64,000 nucleotides of DNA from Pseudarthrobacter sulfonivorans (GCF_001484605.1 NZ_CP013747.1:4712001-4776000); one strand, 5' to 3'. Positions 1-7,951 are shown, numbered from the stretch's first letter. Numbers and translations: made by a program. Notes: generated from the sequence alone by a model not told the origin.

Positions 1-759
1 AACATTTCCACCATGTCCGCCCTCGTTGCTGCGGGCGCCGGAGCGAAGGTCGTAAAGCACGGCAACCGAGCAGCGTCATCGTCCTCCGGATCGGCTGACG
101 TGCTTGAAGCGCTAGGGGTCAGGCTCGATCTCCCGGTGGCCCAGGTGGCACGCAACGCGGGGGAGGCTGGAATCACTTTCTGCTTCGCACAGGTATTCCA
201 CCCGTCCTTCCGTCACACCGCCGTACCCCGCCGGGAGCTCGCCATCCCCACCGCGTTTAATTTCCTGGGCCCGCTGACCAACCCGGCCCTTGTTCAGGCC
301 TCCGCCGTGGGAGTGGCGAATGCCCGGATGGCTCCGCTGGTGGCGGGCGTCCTGGCGAAGCGCGGCAGCCGTGGCCTGGTTTTCCGTGGCAATGACGGAC
401 TGGATGAACTGACCACCACGGGCCCCTCAACCGTCTGGGAAATCCGTGACGGCGCTGTCACTGAGCTGAATTTTGAGCCGGCCGAGCTGGGCATCCGTCC
501 TGCGACGGTGGAGGAACTCCGTGGCGGCGACGCCCAGGCGAACGCCGCCGTCGTCCGTGATGTCCTGGCCGGTAAGAGCGGTGCAGCGCGGGATGCCGTG
601 CTGCTTAATGCGGCCGCCGGGCTGGTGGCTTTTGATGAGTTGTCCGACGGCCCGTTCCTGGAGCGCATGCGTTCGGCGCTTGCCCGGGCCGCGGAGTCGA
701 TTGATACCGGTGCTGCCGCTGCGGTCCTCGATAAGTGGGTTTCCCTGACGCGGCCTTGA
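1..759 (+). CDS. trpD: Anthranilate phosphoribosyltransferase TrpD, 5'-truncated by the window edge
   Basis: TrpD joins anthranilate to phosphoribosyl pyrophosphate in the second step of tryptophan synthesis in the cytoplasm. The reading frame is open from base 1, so the ATG at 13 is internal. The visible part begins with the family hallmark NIST then [10 protein letters not shown], followed by [21 protein letters not shown], which forms the PRPP/anthranilate site. FHPSFRH and the NFLGPLTNP motif follow. About 252 codons remain of a usual 340-350, so roughly the first 90 residues lie outside the window. It stands alone here, not inside a visible trp operon, and runs into a strong convergent terminator. 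The family assignment is secure. Confidence 0.96.
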   Translation, partial: NISTMSALVAAGAGAKVVKHGNRAASSSSGSADVLEALGVRLDLPVAQVARNAGEAGITFCFAQVFHPSFRHTAVPRRELAIPTAFNFLGPLTNPALVQASAVGVANARMAPLVAGVLAKRGSRGLVFRGNDGLDELTTTGPSTVWEIRDGAVTELNFEPAELGIRPATVEELRGGDAQANAAVVRDVLAGKSGAARDAVLLNAAAGLVAFDELSDGPFLERMRSALARAAESIDTGAAAAVLDKWVSLTRP

Positions 760-774
760 CATAGGTACAGGAAA

Positions 775-815
775 GGATGCGGGCCCGGCTTTACAGCCGG
801 GCCCGCATCCTTTTT
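775..815. terminator. Strong intrinsic terminator between convergent trpD and the Lrp-type gene
   Basis: A perfect 15-bp GC-rich stem (775-789 paired with 796-810) with a 6-nt loop TTTACA is followed by TTTTT at 811-815. It ends trpD on the plus strand. The short A run before the stem (772-774) gives a few U on the other strand, so it may also serve the convergent gene at 828-1109. Confidence 0.93.
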
Positions 816-827
816 AGGGAAGTGTTC

Positions 828-1109
828 CTACTGTTCGAAGCCGAGAGAGAATGCCGCGTCGAGATCGTGTTGCGAGTAGGCACGGAACGCAATGTGTGTG
901 GTGGTGTGAACCACCGCTGGTACCTTCGACAGCTTGTCGGCAATGACGTCGGCCAGGTCCTCGTGCCGGGCGACGCGGGCAACGGCGATGAGGTCCCATT
1001 CGCCCGTTACGGAATAGACCTCGCTGATGCCTGGGATCGCGGAAATTTCCTCGGCGGTTTCCGGGATGCGCGCGGCGTCGGTCTTGATCAGAACGAATGC
1101 GGTGATCAC
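828..1109 (-). CDS. Stand-alone Lrp/AsnC ligand-binding (RAM) domain protein
   Basis: This 93-residue protein is the C-terminal effector-binding half of Lrp/AsnC regulators without the DNA-binding helix-turn-helix. It begins MITAFVLIKTDAARI and carries the typical SVTGEWDLIAVARV segment and a late HTTTHIAF strand, as in the AsnC_trans_reg fold. Such single-domain proteins form oligomers that bind amino acids or partner regulators. The start is GTG at 1109, with AAGGA about 9 nt upstream on the minus strand. It is convergent with trpD and shares the terminator at 775-815. The fold is clear; the ligand and partner are unknown. Confidence 0.9.
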   Translation of the reverse strand: MITAFVLIKTDAARIPETAEEISAIPGISEVYSVTGEWDLIAVARVARHEDLADVIADKLSKVPAVVHTTTHIAFRAYSQHDLDAAFSLGFEQ

Positions 1110-1229
1110 TGTTCAATCCTTCCGGATCTGTTGGCCGTAGCTGTGCCCGGCAAGACTCTGTGGTGATGCCAGCCTATTACATGCGCCGTGTCCAACAGGC
1201 GTGGACCGGACGCGTGGCCGGCGGTGCCT

Positions 1230-1625
1230 TCACCTCTTTCTATGCCTGCGTACCAGCGCAAGAAGTGCCCGGTAGCCCACCAGGAACAGCCCCAGGCTCA
1301 AGAGCGCAACAACCACGAACGCCACCACCACACTCTGTCCCGTCACTGCCCTCAGGATCATGCCGCCGGCAACGGCGCCAAGCCAGATCACGACGCCGGT
1401 TGCCATGGACAGCGGACGCTGCCAGGCCCGCCCCGCCAACCAGGCGATGGCGGCCCCGGCCAGGAACGGCCATGCGGTGAGGAACACGCCGGTGACGACG
1501 TCGCCGCGCTGGTGGGCATCCCTGCCGATGGCCGCGAAAACGAGGATGAGGACGACGTCGGACAGTGCCGCCACGGTGATGGCGCGCCTGCCGCCGGTCA
1601 AGGATTGGTGCTGGGTCCAGGTCAT
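1230..1625 (-). CDS. DUF3054-type small integral membrane protein
   Basis: A 131-residue protein with about four hydrophobic helices: around residues 15-35, 46-65, 72-92 and 98-120. The loops are short and the C-terminus is basic (RRHRKR). This size, spacing and the opening RRAITVAALSDVVLILVFAAIGR match the actinobacterial DUF3054 family, whose function is unknown. On the minus strand TAGGCT lies 7 nt before the ATG, so the mRNA is probably leaderless. It lies upstream of, and divergent from, the VOC gene at 1739. Confidence 0.86.
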   Translation of the reverse strand: MTWTQHQSLTGGRRAITVAALSDVVLILVFAAIGRDAHQRGDVVTGVFLTAWPFLAGAAIAWLAGRAWQRPLSMATGVVIWLGAVAGGMILRAVTGQSVVVAFVVVALLSLGLFLVGYRALLALVRRHRKR

Positions 1626-1738
1626 GGCTTCGAGCCTAACCCGGCGACGGCAGCGGCCTGGTCCTGATGCTTGCCCGGCTACGGGGGATTACGGAAGATG
1701 GGTGGGACAACAGCGGTGTTTATCAAGCGGGAGGCACA

Positions 1739-2134
1739 GTGCGCCTGATCCAGGTGGCCCAGCAGGCACATGACCTCCAGCGGGCCGCAGAGTTCTATTC
1801 ACAACTGCTCGGGGTGCAGCCAGCGGCGGTCTACGACCCGCCGGGACTGCTGTTCTTCGATCTCGACGGCGTCCGGCTCCTGCTGGAGCGCGGCGCACCG
1901 TCGTCGGTCCTGTATCTGGAGGTGGAGGACGTCCGGACTAGCATCAGCGTCCTGCAGGGCAGGGGAGTGGAAGTAGTTGCGCGGCCGCAGGTGATCTTCC
2001 ACCATGGAGACGCCACCCTGGGTCCGGCGGGAACCGATGAGTGGATGGCCTTCATCCGTGACTCGGAAGGGAACACGGTGGGGCTGGTCAGCCGGCATCC
2101 ACCGGCCGTTGTGCCGGATGCGGCCCCGGACTAG
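1739..2134 (+). CDS. VOC (glyoxalase/bleomycin-resistance fold) protein
   Basis: This small vicinal-oxygen-chelate protein of about 131 residues begins VRLIQVAQQAHDLQRAAEFYSQLLG, the usual first beta-alpha unit of a VOC module. Later it has LLFFDLDGVRLLLE and ends FIRDSEGNTVGLV, the usual metal-ligand-bearing last strand. I chose GTG at 1739 because GGGAGG (1729-1734) lies just upstream. An in-frame ATG at 1667 would add residues unlike the family and has no ribosome-binding site. A second VOC gene follows 23 bp later, so the two are probably co-transcribed. The substrate cannot be read from the sequence. Confidence 0.87.
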   Translation: MRLIQVAQQAHDLQRAAEFYSQLLGVQPAAVYDPPGLLFFDLDGVRLLLERGAPSSVLYLEVEDVRTSISVLQGRGVEVVARPQVIFHHGDATLGPAGTDEWMAFIRDSEGNTVGLVSRHPPAVVPDAAPD

Positions 2135-2157
2135 GCTCTAGCCGGAAGGGAGCAACC

Positions 2158-2628
2158 ATGCAGAAGATTTCCACATGCCTGTGGTTCGAGAACCAGGCCG
2201 AAGAGGCCGCCAAGTTCTATGTGTCAGTCTTCGGCGACTCCAGGATTCTGGACGTCTCGCGGTTCGGCGAGGGCGGTCCCGGTCAGGCCGGGCAAGTCAT
2301 CACAGTGGAGTTTGAGATCGAAGGCCGAAAGTTCATGGCGCTCAACGGGGGAGCGCCGGCCAACTTCACGGAAGCCGTCTCATTTGTGGTCGACTGTTCC
2401 GACCAGGCGGAAGTGGACCGCTACTGGTCGGCGCTGACGGACGGCGGGGCGGAGAGCATGTGCGGCTGGCTGAAGGACCGCTACGGCGTGTCCTGGCAGA
2501 TCGTGCCGTCGGTCCTGGGCTCACTGATTGGCGGTCCGGATCCGGAGGGTGCCCAGCGGGCAATGCAGGCCATGCTCGGGATGCAGAAGCTTGATATCGC
2601 CGCACTTCAGACGGCTTATGACGGTTAG
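2158..2628 (+). CDS. PhnB-like VOC family protein (3-dmu-9_3-mt fold)
   Basis: The 156-residue product starts MQKISTCLWFENQAEEAAKFYVSVF and has EFEIEGRKFMALNGG, VDCSDQAEVDRYW and CGWLKDRYGVSWQIVPSVL. This ordered motif set marks the PhnB/DUF1338-like VOC subfamily, often misnamed 3-demethylubiquinone methyltransferase. No methyltransferase motif is present. AAGGGAG lies at a good distance before the ATG. The gene follows another VOC gene by 23 bp and probably shares its transcript. These proteins bind small hydrophobic or metal-chelating molecules; the real substrate is unknown. Confidence 0.9.
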   Translation: MQKISTCLWFENQAEEAAKFYVSVFGDSRILDVSRFGEGGPGQAGQVITVEFEIEGRKFMALNGGAPANFTEAVSFVVDCSDQAEVDRYWSALTDGGAESMCGWLKDRYGVSWQIVPSVLGSLIGGPDPEGAQRAMQAMLGMQKLDIAALQTAYDG

Positions 2629-3071
2629 GAAGCTCGGGGCAGTCCGGGCCTCCCCGGCAACGGGTCGTTGCCGTAGCCTGAAACACATTTGCCGTCGTGG
2701 ATCACCCCGGCCCCGGCGGCCTGACGTAGAAAGCCGGGGGAATGCTGAGAGAAGTCGGAGTGGCGGAAACACCGCGGCTCTAAGGTTTCTTGATTTAGCA
2801 GCGTCCGGCCGTCCGGTGGTCTTTATCCTCGGCTTCGGCGCCATGGGCCTCCGATACTAGTTTGCCGCCAGCGCCATGATCGAGGTGTCGGTCGTTCCGC
2901 CACCACCGTGCGCCGGGCGCTCTACAAAAGGCTCGTTGCAAGGTCGAGATCCCTGAATGTGCGTCACGGCACTATTTGCCGGCGTGGACAGTGCACCAAA
3001 GCTGCTATGTACCGCTCCCCCCGAAAGGAATAGGATCGGCCCGTAATCGATCCTAGGAAAGGGAAACTGTC
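2629..3071. other. Gene-free stretch between the VOC pair and the accessory island
   Basis: No frame here has a convincing start and protein-like composition. The only structure seen is a perfect 8-bp hairpin CGGCAACG/CGTTGCCG (2655-2673) just after the VOC gene. It has no T tract, so it is at best a weak or factor-assisted terminator. The last bases hold the ribosome-binding site for the next gene. Confidence 0.6.
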
Positions 3072-3425
3072 ATGGAGTGCATTACTTGGTTCGCCCCGAT
3101 TCTGCCCGGCAAACTGGAGGCCTGGAAGGCGTTCGATGATGAAGCCAAGGGGCCAAGGTGGGAAGAGCACGACCGGTCCCGAAAGCGCATGGGAGTGGTT
3201 CGCGAAGTCGCATCGCTCATGCAGACTCCGGAGGGGGACTTCGTCTGCCTCTTTCAAGAGGCCAAGGATCTCGCCAAGGCCTTCCAAGGGCTCGCGCAGT
3301 CGGACGATCCCTACGACGTGTGGTTCCGGGAACGCATCATGGACGTCCACGGATTGACGCAGGAAATGTTGGAGGGACCCCCACCGGCAACGGTCACCTT
3401 CGATTATCACAACGACGAGGGCTAA
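3072..3425 (+). CDS. Unrecognised small protein (117 residues)
   Basis: AGGAAAGGG lies 8-10 nt before the ATG, which supports this start. The protein opens MECITWFAPILPGKLEAWKAF, a strand-helix unit like those of small ferredoxin-like (dimeric alpha/beta barrel) proteins. It has a Gly-Pro-Arg-Trp patch and a second strand-helix unit near residues 58-80 (GDFVCLFQEAKDLAKAFQGL). There is no signal peptide or membrane helix. The two-fold strand-helix pattern suggests an ABM/EthD-like or DUF6176-like fold, but I cannot name the family with confidence. It is the first gene of the accessory island. Confidence 0.65.
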   Translation: MECITWFAPILPGKLEAWKAFDDEAKGPRWEEHDRSRKRMGVVREVASLMQTPEGDFVCLFQEAKDLAKAFQGLAQSDDPYDVWFRERIMDVHGLTQEMLEGPPPATVTFDYHNDEG

Positions 3426-3535
3426 GCCGAATCCCGTTCAGTTAACATTTCCGGATTGTGCATTCGGGGGCGTGGTCCGGATGGGACCACTGGGCTTGCC
3501 ATAGCCCGGATTCTAGCCATCCCGGCGGCCAGGAT

Positions 3536-3675
3536 GCGTCATCTAAAGTGAGACGCGCCAGCCAATGGTTCAACTTGAGACGTACCAGGCCAATGCTTCA
3601 TCTATCTTGAGATCGCGTCACCTTAGGTGAGACAGGACAACGGCTGCGGGTGTCCTGTCTCATCTAAAGTGACCC
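3536..3675. repeat. Array of five TGAGAC-type dyads, including a 17-bp hairpin
   Basis: Five related sites lie in one orientation: 3536-3556, 3569-3581, 3597-3613, 3615-3633 and 3657-3675. The first and last share an exact 13-mer TCATCTAAAGTGA (3539-3551 and 3660-3672). The ideal site is a dyad of GTCTCA and TGAGAC around a short A/T-rich centre. The fourth and fifth sites also pair with each other as 17-nt arms (3623-3639 with 3651-3667, 16 of 17 matching). This looks like a res-type recombination site or a multi-site transposon end. Similar GTCTC/GAGAC elements precede the serine recombinase at 11658. Confidence 0.75.
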
Positions 3676-3699
3676 AACGAGCGCCCAAAGCGTGCGGGT

Positions 3700-3752
3700 G
3701 GGCCGACTGTGGCGAGACAGATATGCCGGTGCTGTCTCACCACAGTTGGCCC
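3700..3752. repeat. 21-bp-arm inverted repeat containing GAGACAG/CTGTCTC
   Basis: Arms 3700-3720 and 3732-3752 match at 19 of 21 positions around an 11-nt centre. The inner half is the same GAGACAG element found in the neighbouring dyad array. A direct repeat GCCCAAAGCGT occurs at 3683-3693 and again at 3749-3759, overlapping the right arm. It has no T tract, and the gene that ends just downstream at 3778 is on the other strand. A recombinase or transposase binding site is therefore more likely than a terminator. Confidence 0.72.
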
Positions 3753-3777
3753 AAAGCGTAGAACCCGATCTTTGCGA

Positions 3778-4353
3778 TCATCCGCGAAGTATGCACTTGT
3801 TCCTAGTGCAATCTGCCGTTAGGGGACCCTGGACGGCCAGCTCCAAGACTTCCCGTGCCACCACTTCTGCTGACTTGTCCGAAGAATCCACCACGAAGTC
3901 ATCCAGTGACTGATTCACTAGGATGTTCTCTAGCTCGACAGCCCGGTTCAAGTGCCAGAGAAGCCCGTCGGGGTCATTCTGGTGGCGGGCGTTCAGGCGG
4001 GTCCGGAGGACCGATTCATCGGCGGTAATCCGACAGATTTCAAGTGGCCTGCCTCCCAACGCCTTTCGATAGCGCGGAATTTCGGTGGCATCCTCAATGA
4101 CGCCAGCAAGTACGAATGCCTCGACGCCGGCGTCAGCATAATTTCCGACCAGCGATGCGAGATTGACCATCTCGAGCTCATGGTTGAATCTATCGCTCGG
4201 TGGTGCTGGCCAGGCCTGGCGTATCGAATCCAGATCGATGATGGCGTGGGCAACGGCTTTCTGTCGCAAGATCCTCCCGATACAACCAGCTACCGTCGTC
4301 TTGCCGGCGCCGACTGTTCCATTCAGGAAGATACTTCCGACAAAATTGTCCAT
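3778..4353 (-). CDS. Small P-loop kinase-like ATPase (island kinase A)
   Basis: A 191-residue P-loop protein with Walker A GTVGAGKTT (residues 12-20) right after the first strand. A nucleoside/acceptor-binding region IIDLDSIRQAW follows, then a lid-like arginine stretch (RTRLNARH) near residue 118, the layout of adenylylsulfate kinase and shikimate kinase relatives. It shares the pattern acidic-D-x-(I/L)...NLA...W/L-x-GNY with the divergent gene at 4545, so the two look like paralogues. The C-terminus (LTADCTRNKCILRG) is unusual and Cys-rich. The substrate is unknown; aminoglycoside or nucleoside phosphorylation and RNA-end modification are all open. Confidence 0.8.
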   Translation of the reverse strand: MDNFVGSIFLNGTVGAGKTTVAGCIGRILRQKAVAHAIIDLDSIRQAWPAPPSDRFNHELEMVNLASLVGNYADAGVEAFVLAGVIEDATEIPRYRKALGGRPLEICRITADESVLRTRLNARHQNDPDGLLWHLNRAVELENILVNQSLDDFVVDSSDKSAEVVAREVLELAVQGPLTADCTRNKCILRG

Positions 4354-4544
4354 TTCCGAAGCCTAGATCAACCGACAGCGGAAGGTCATCCGTATCGGAT
4401 TATGAGTCGGCTGTGACACGAAGCTTCGATTTGCGGAATCCGTCCGAGGAACCTGAAAGCCGTTGGTAGGGAGTTCGCCGCTGCAGCGGCCCGGGGGTAA
4501 TTCCTTACTGATTTCAGGGGCGTCCCATTTTGGACGATACTCGG

Positions 4545-5081
4545 ATGGTGAACATGCGCAGTGAGGTTCTTTTCATTGGTGGCCGCGCCGGCGTGGGTAA
4601 GAGTTCGCTGGCCTTTGAGCTCCATGCCGAGCTCGCTCAAGCTGAAATCAAACATTGCGTGATTGAAGGCGACAACCTGGACCTGGCGTTCCCGCCTCCG
4701 TGGGAATATCAACTGGCCGAACGGAATCTGGCTGCTGTTTGGGGAAATTATCGGGATCTTGGTTACCTGCGGATGATCTACACCAATACTGTGAGTGTCC
4801 GATTCACGGAGGAGTTGGCCGCCGCCATGGGTGACGATCCCAAGGTGACAGCGGTGCTTCTGACTTCCAGCGACGAGGCAGCCGCAGCCCGGTTGCGAGG
4901 ACGCATCCAGGGAAGCGACTTCCAAGACCATCTCGAGCGAAGTATTGCCGCAGCCCGCGAACTCGACTTCTCGACGCCGGCATGGGTGCACCGGATATCT
5001 ACGGACGACCGCGGCGTGAAAGATGTCGCTTCAGAGGTAATCTCCCTTTTGGGATGGACTGGTGTCGGCTCCGAAGACTGA
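4545..5081 (+). CDS. Small P-loop kinase-like ATPase (island kinase B)
   Basis: The protein begins with a strand and Walker A GGRAGVGKSS, then HCVIEGDNLDLAFPPPW and ERNLAAVWGNYRDLGY, which parallel the gene at 3778-4353. A base-specific lid segment AAAARLRGRIQGSDF follows near residue 125. I chose the ATG at 4545; ATG 4554 and TTG 4530 are in frame, and none has a clear ribosome-binding site. It is divergent from kinase A across about 190 bp, which would allow shared regulation. Like its neighbour, it is a predicted small-molecule or nucleic-acid kinase without a known substrate. Confidence 0.8.
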   Translation: MVNMRSEVLFIGGRAGVGKSSLAFELHAELAQAEIKHCVIEGDNLDLAFPPPWEYQLAERNLAAVWGNYRDLGYLRMIYTNTVSVRFTEELAAAMGDDPKVTAVLLTSSDEAAAARLRGRIQGSDFQDHLERSIAAARELDFSTPAWVHRISTDDRGVKDVASEVISLLGWTGVGSED

Positions 5082-5125
5082 GATCGCTCGTGTTCTGTCC
5101 CTGCTCGGCGATGGGAATTGTCTGG

Positions 5126-5689
5126 CTAAGTTCCAGGCACAATGATGTCAGCTCGACTGCGAGTCTCGTCCCAGTCAAAGAACTTGCGCTCTGTCTCCAT
5201 CCATTTATCCCACAGTCCTCGGTGGTCTTCTCCGTCTCGTTCTATGCCGCGTCGGAGACGCTCCTCTTTCGGCGCCTCCACCCAAATGGTGACCGCGATT
5301 TTTCCTACGCTCGATTGGCGAGTACACGTGACTCCTTCGATGATTACCACCGGACTCCAGTCCACCGTGGCCCACATCCCAAGAGAATCGCCGAATTCGT
5401 CGCTCTCCCAGTCCCGTTGCTGGTAGACGGCAGGCCGCCTGCGCAGTAGCGGGTCCAGAACCTGGGCCTCGAGTCTGGGCCACCACCCGGAAAAGTCGTT
5501 CCAGGAAACGAAGTCATCGATTTGAATGACCGGTGCTTTCAGCAAGAAAGCCAATTTGCCCGCGAGGGTGCTCTTGCCAGACCCCGAGGGCCCGTCGATT
5601 CCGACTATCTTGATGCCGCTGATGGAGGGCGCATGCGCCACGGCATTTTGGATGCGCGATAAATTGTTGTCCACGTGACAATTATTCAT
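5126..5689 (-). CDS. Uridine-kinase-like P-loop protein (island kinase C)
   Basis: This is a phosphoribulokinase/uridine-kinase-type NTPase: IVGIDGPSGSGKSTLAGKLA (Walker A near residue 35), then VIQIDDFVSWNDF, the acidic acceptor site typical of uridine kinase relatives. VVIIEGVTC (Walker-B-like strand) and the arginine lid KEERLRRGIERDG follow. I start it at ATG 5689 because the upstream extension reads as low-complexity Arg/Pro sequence. The result is about 187 residues, normal for the family. It is the third small P-loop kinase in 2 kb and is convergent with kinase B. Its true substrate is not evident. Confidence 0.84.
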   Translation of the reverse strand: MNNCHVDNNLSRIQNAVAHAPSISGIKIVGIDGPSGSGKSTLAGKLAFLLKAPVIQIDDFVSWNDFSGWWPRLEAQVLDPLLRRRPAVYQQRDWESDEFGDSLGMWATVDWSPVVIIEGVTCTRQSSVGKIAVTIWVEAPKEERLRRGIERDGEDHRGLWDKWMETERKFFDWDETRSRADIIVPGT

Positions 5690-5851
5690 GGATAGAAGGC
5701 CGAGGCTGGGTGGCATGGCAGTTCTGAAAGCCGAACAGCAAGGCCGTGGTGCTCCATGGCGATTGAGTCTACTGGCACCCCTGCGTATCAGGTTTGTGCG
5801 CATTCGCTGGTCGAATTCTCAGCAACGGCATGCGTCATCGACGTCGGCGCA

Positions 5852-6391
5852 TTATGTGGAACGGGCTCGGGAGATCAGCCTGCCGCTGGAGTTGAAGGTC
5901 TCAGCCCATCCACTCTGCGTCACGGCGCTGTATCCCGAATCCACGTGGTTAAAGGAGACCCAGTAGTCGTTGGCATCGCCTGGCCTCACTTGGGCGCCAG
6001 TGGGCAGGAGCGCAGAGGTCAGGTTGTGATCGGAGTCGGAAAGTAGCACCACGGAGCTGTCCATCGGCGGCCACTCGGCGATCGCATCGTCGTAGTACAC
6101 GCATTCGAGGTTCCCGATGTATCCATTGTCATCAAGGAAACAAATCACTGTGCGCTCGATACCGGAGGGCCGCCCAAACTCCTGAAGTTCGACTGGCAGG
6201 AGGCGGGACCCGGATGCCGGCGGCGCCTGTGAACGATCCACAAATGGTGTGAAAGAGGGGCAACCGCATGTGCAATTCGGTTCGACTCCCTGAATATGCA
6301 TCGCTTGCTTGCGGAGTTCCCGGGCGCCTTCGAAATCCAGTGCCAGAAGCCGGTCGAGGATTTGCTGCTCGGAGTTTGTGATTGGCCGCAT
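5852..6391 (-). CDS. Conserved hypothetical protein with CTCGCPS motif
   Basis: The protein of about 179 residues opens MRPITNSEQQILDRLLALDFEGARELRKQA, then NCTCGCPSF near residue 43, and ends with a beta-rich half (ICFLDDNGYIGNLECVYYDD). The Cys triad could bind a metal. GAGG lies 8 nt before this ATG; a GTG at 6406 is an alternative. I recognise the pattern as recurring in actinobacterial genomes without a function, sometimes near toxin/immunity genes, so an immunity-like role is only a guess. It sits between the kinases and the recombinase operon. Confidence 0.72.
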   Translation of the reverse strand: MRPITNSEQQILDRLLALDFEGARELRKQAMHIQGVEPNCTCGCPSFTPFVDRSQAPPASGSRLLPVELQEFGRPSGIERTVICFLDDNGYIGNLECVYYDDAIAEWPPMDSSVVLLSDSDHNLTSALLPTGAQVRPGDANDYWVSFNHVDSGYSAVTQSGWAETFNSSGRLISRARST

Positions 6392-6433
6392 ATTCCAGCC
6401 TCGCACAGAAACGCCATCTAGTTTGGAGCTTCT

Positions 6434-7951
6434 CTATTTGGGCCTCGTTTGCCCGACGTAGCGGGACCATGCGTCACCTGCTGCGTCGGCGTGGAGGAAG
6501 GTGACCTGGTAGCTGTAGCCGAGTGCGTCGGCGACCAAGGGTGGCGGTGTGACGGAGAGGTGCTCGTCCAGTGCCGTGTTGCGTGATCCGAGCAGTTCAA
6601 TTCCGAGGCCACGGAGCCTGAGCATGATCGTGTTCGGGTGGAGGTGCTGGCCTGCCCGGCTTCCGGGGAAGAGCCAGTGGCTTTCTGTACCTGATGCTGT
6701 TCGGAGGTTGGGGCGGTTCCGGAGGTGATGGCTGAGGAGTTCCGCGAAAGGCTGCGGGACAGGCACTGGATGCGTGCCTAGGGAGATCGTGATCGTGCCG
6801 GTGGTGTCATTGATGTTGACCGCGTCGGTGCGGAGCGCGGCCACCCGGACCAGGGGTTGGGCATAGAGGAGGAGCAATGTCCCGGCGACTCTGTAGGGCA
6901 GGGACTCGCTGGTGCCGGTGAGCAGTTCCTTTAGCCAGGCAAGGCGTTGTTCCTGCGGGATGGCAGGCCGGCCTTTAGCGGCGTAGTGCCCGATTTCGAC
7001 TCGCAAGTTCGTGCCGGTCTTTTTCGCGAAGATGAAGAAAGTCCGGATGGCTTTCCTCGTGGTCGGCCCGGTCGTGAGCCAGGTGTCCACGTCCTGCTGG
7101 GTGCAGGTGGCGGCTGTGCGGTGATGGGTCTGCCAGAGCCAGTCGAGGAACTTGATGGTTTCGGTGATTTCCTGTTTGGCGGAGTGCACCGGCCCCTGGG
7201 CCGTTTTGCCCGGGGTTGCCATGGCACGGATGCGTCGGAGGTGGTGCCATTTGGCGAAATGCTCGACGGGTTTGGCAACTTCGGCCGGCATGGGGCGCAG
7301 CTTGACGTCGATCCAGGCTTCGAAGCGGCTCAGATAGGGGTCCTGGTGGGGGAGGAGCCCGTGATGCACGAGTAGGGCCCGGAGATGGTCGGCTGCCCGT
7401 CCCGCCGTATCGCGGTGACTGTCGAGGCCTTCGTGGCTCAGGGGAGTCTGTCCGCTCGAGACGGCCGTCAGGAGCGCCTGGACCTTGGCGGAGCGTTTCC
7501 AGGTGATGATGCTTTCCGGTCGATCAGCTTGGCAGAGGACATCGACCAGGCGGTTTGCGGGTGTCCGATCCGCCGGATTCGTGAGCAGCAAGGCGGTGAG
7601 GTCGTCCCTGAGTGCGCAGCGGGCGCAGATGCCGCGGCGGTAGAACTCACCTTCGTGGTTGCAGCGGGCGCAGTGGAAGTTGTGGAGGATACCGGCGCAG
7701 GGGGCGCACCGTGGTCCTCCATCCTGTGCGGGTGGGCCGGGGAGTAGCCTGTGGTGGCCGCAGTCGGGGCAGGTGCCGTGGGTGCGGGTCGCCACGGTGA
7801 AGCAGGGACCGCAGATCTTGCCTTCCGGCCAGCTCGCCCGGGTCTTGCCGGCGTTGCGGCCGCAGCGGGCGCACTGGACGGTTCCGCTTGTGCGAGGCCG
7901 TCCGCGGACGGTTTTGCGCGGGATGAGTCCTTCCGGGAGTTCAGTGGTCAT
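6434..7951 (-). CDS. Zinc-ribbon protein with tyrosine-recombinase-like C-terminus
   Basis: The 505-residue protein has six CxxC pairs near the N-terminus (C27/C30, C47/C50, C61/C64, C82/C85, C94/C97, C109/C112), enough for three zinc ribbons. The rest follows a phage-integrase plan: a helical core-binding part, LVRVAALR (possible Arg I), LLGSRNTAL in place of the usual HxxR, ADALGYSY in place of LGH, and a terminal WSRYVG with a candidate nucleophile Tyr. The catalytic set is degenerate, so it may be an accessory subunit. Its start overlaps the Xre gene by 11 bp, making the last gene of a three-gene operon. Confidence 0.82.
   Translation of the reverse strand: MTTELPEGLIPRKTVRGRPRTSGTVQCARCGRNAGKTRASWPEGKICGPCFTVATRTHGTCPDCGHHRLLPGPPAQDGGPRCAPCAGILHNFHCARCNHEGEFYRRGICARCALRDDLTALLLTNPADRTPANRLVDVLCQADRPESIITWKRSAKVQALLTAVSSGQTPLSHEGLDSHRDTAGRAADHLRALLVHHGLLPHQDPYLSRFEAWIDVKLRPMPAEVAKPVEHFAKWHHLRRIRAMATPGKTAQGPVHSAKQEITETIKFLDWLWQTHHRTAATCTQQDVDTWLTTGPTTRKAIRTFFIFAKKTGTNLRVEIGHYAAKGRPAIPQEQRLAWLKELLTGTSESLPYRVAGTLLLLYAQPLVRVAALRTDAVNINDTTGTITISLGTHPVPVPQPFAELLSHHLRNRPNLRTASGTESHWLFPGSRAGQHLHPNTIMLRLRGLGIELLGSRNTALDEHLSVTPPPLVADALGYSYQVTFLHADAAGDAWSRYVGQTRPK

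Noticed and set aside
2158-2628. 3-demethylubiquinone methyltransferase
   Set aside because: The common label is a misnomer; the protein has a VOC fold and no SAM-binding motif.
2655-2673. Intrinsic terminator after the PhnB-like gene
   Set aside because: The hairpin is perfect but no T tract follows, so it is only noted in the intergenic entry.
3536-3759. CRISPR array
   Set aside because: The repeats are short, degenerate and unevenly spaced, spacers are not uniform, and no cas genes are nearby.
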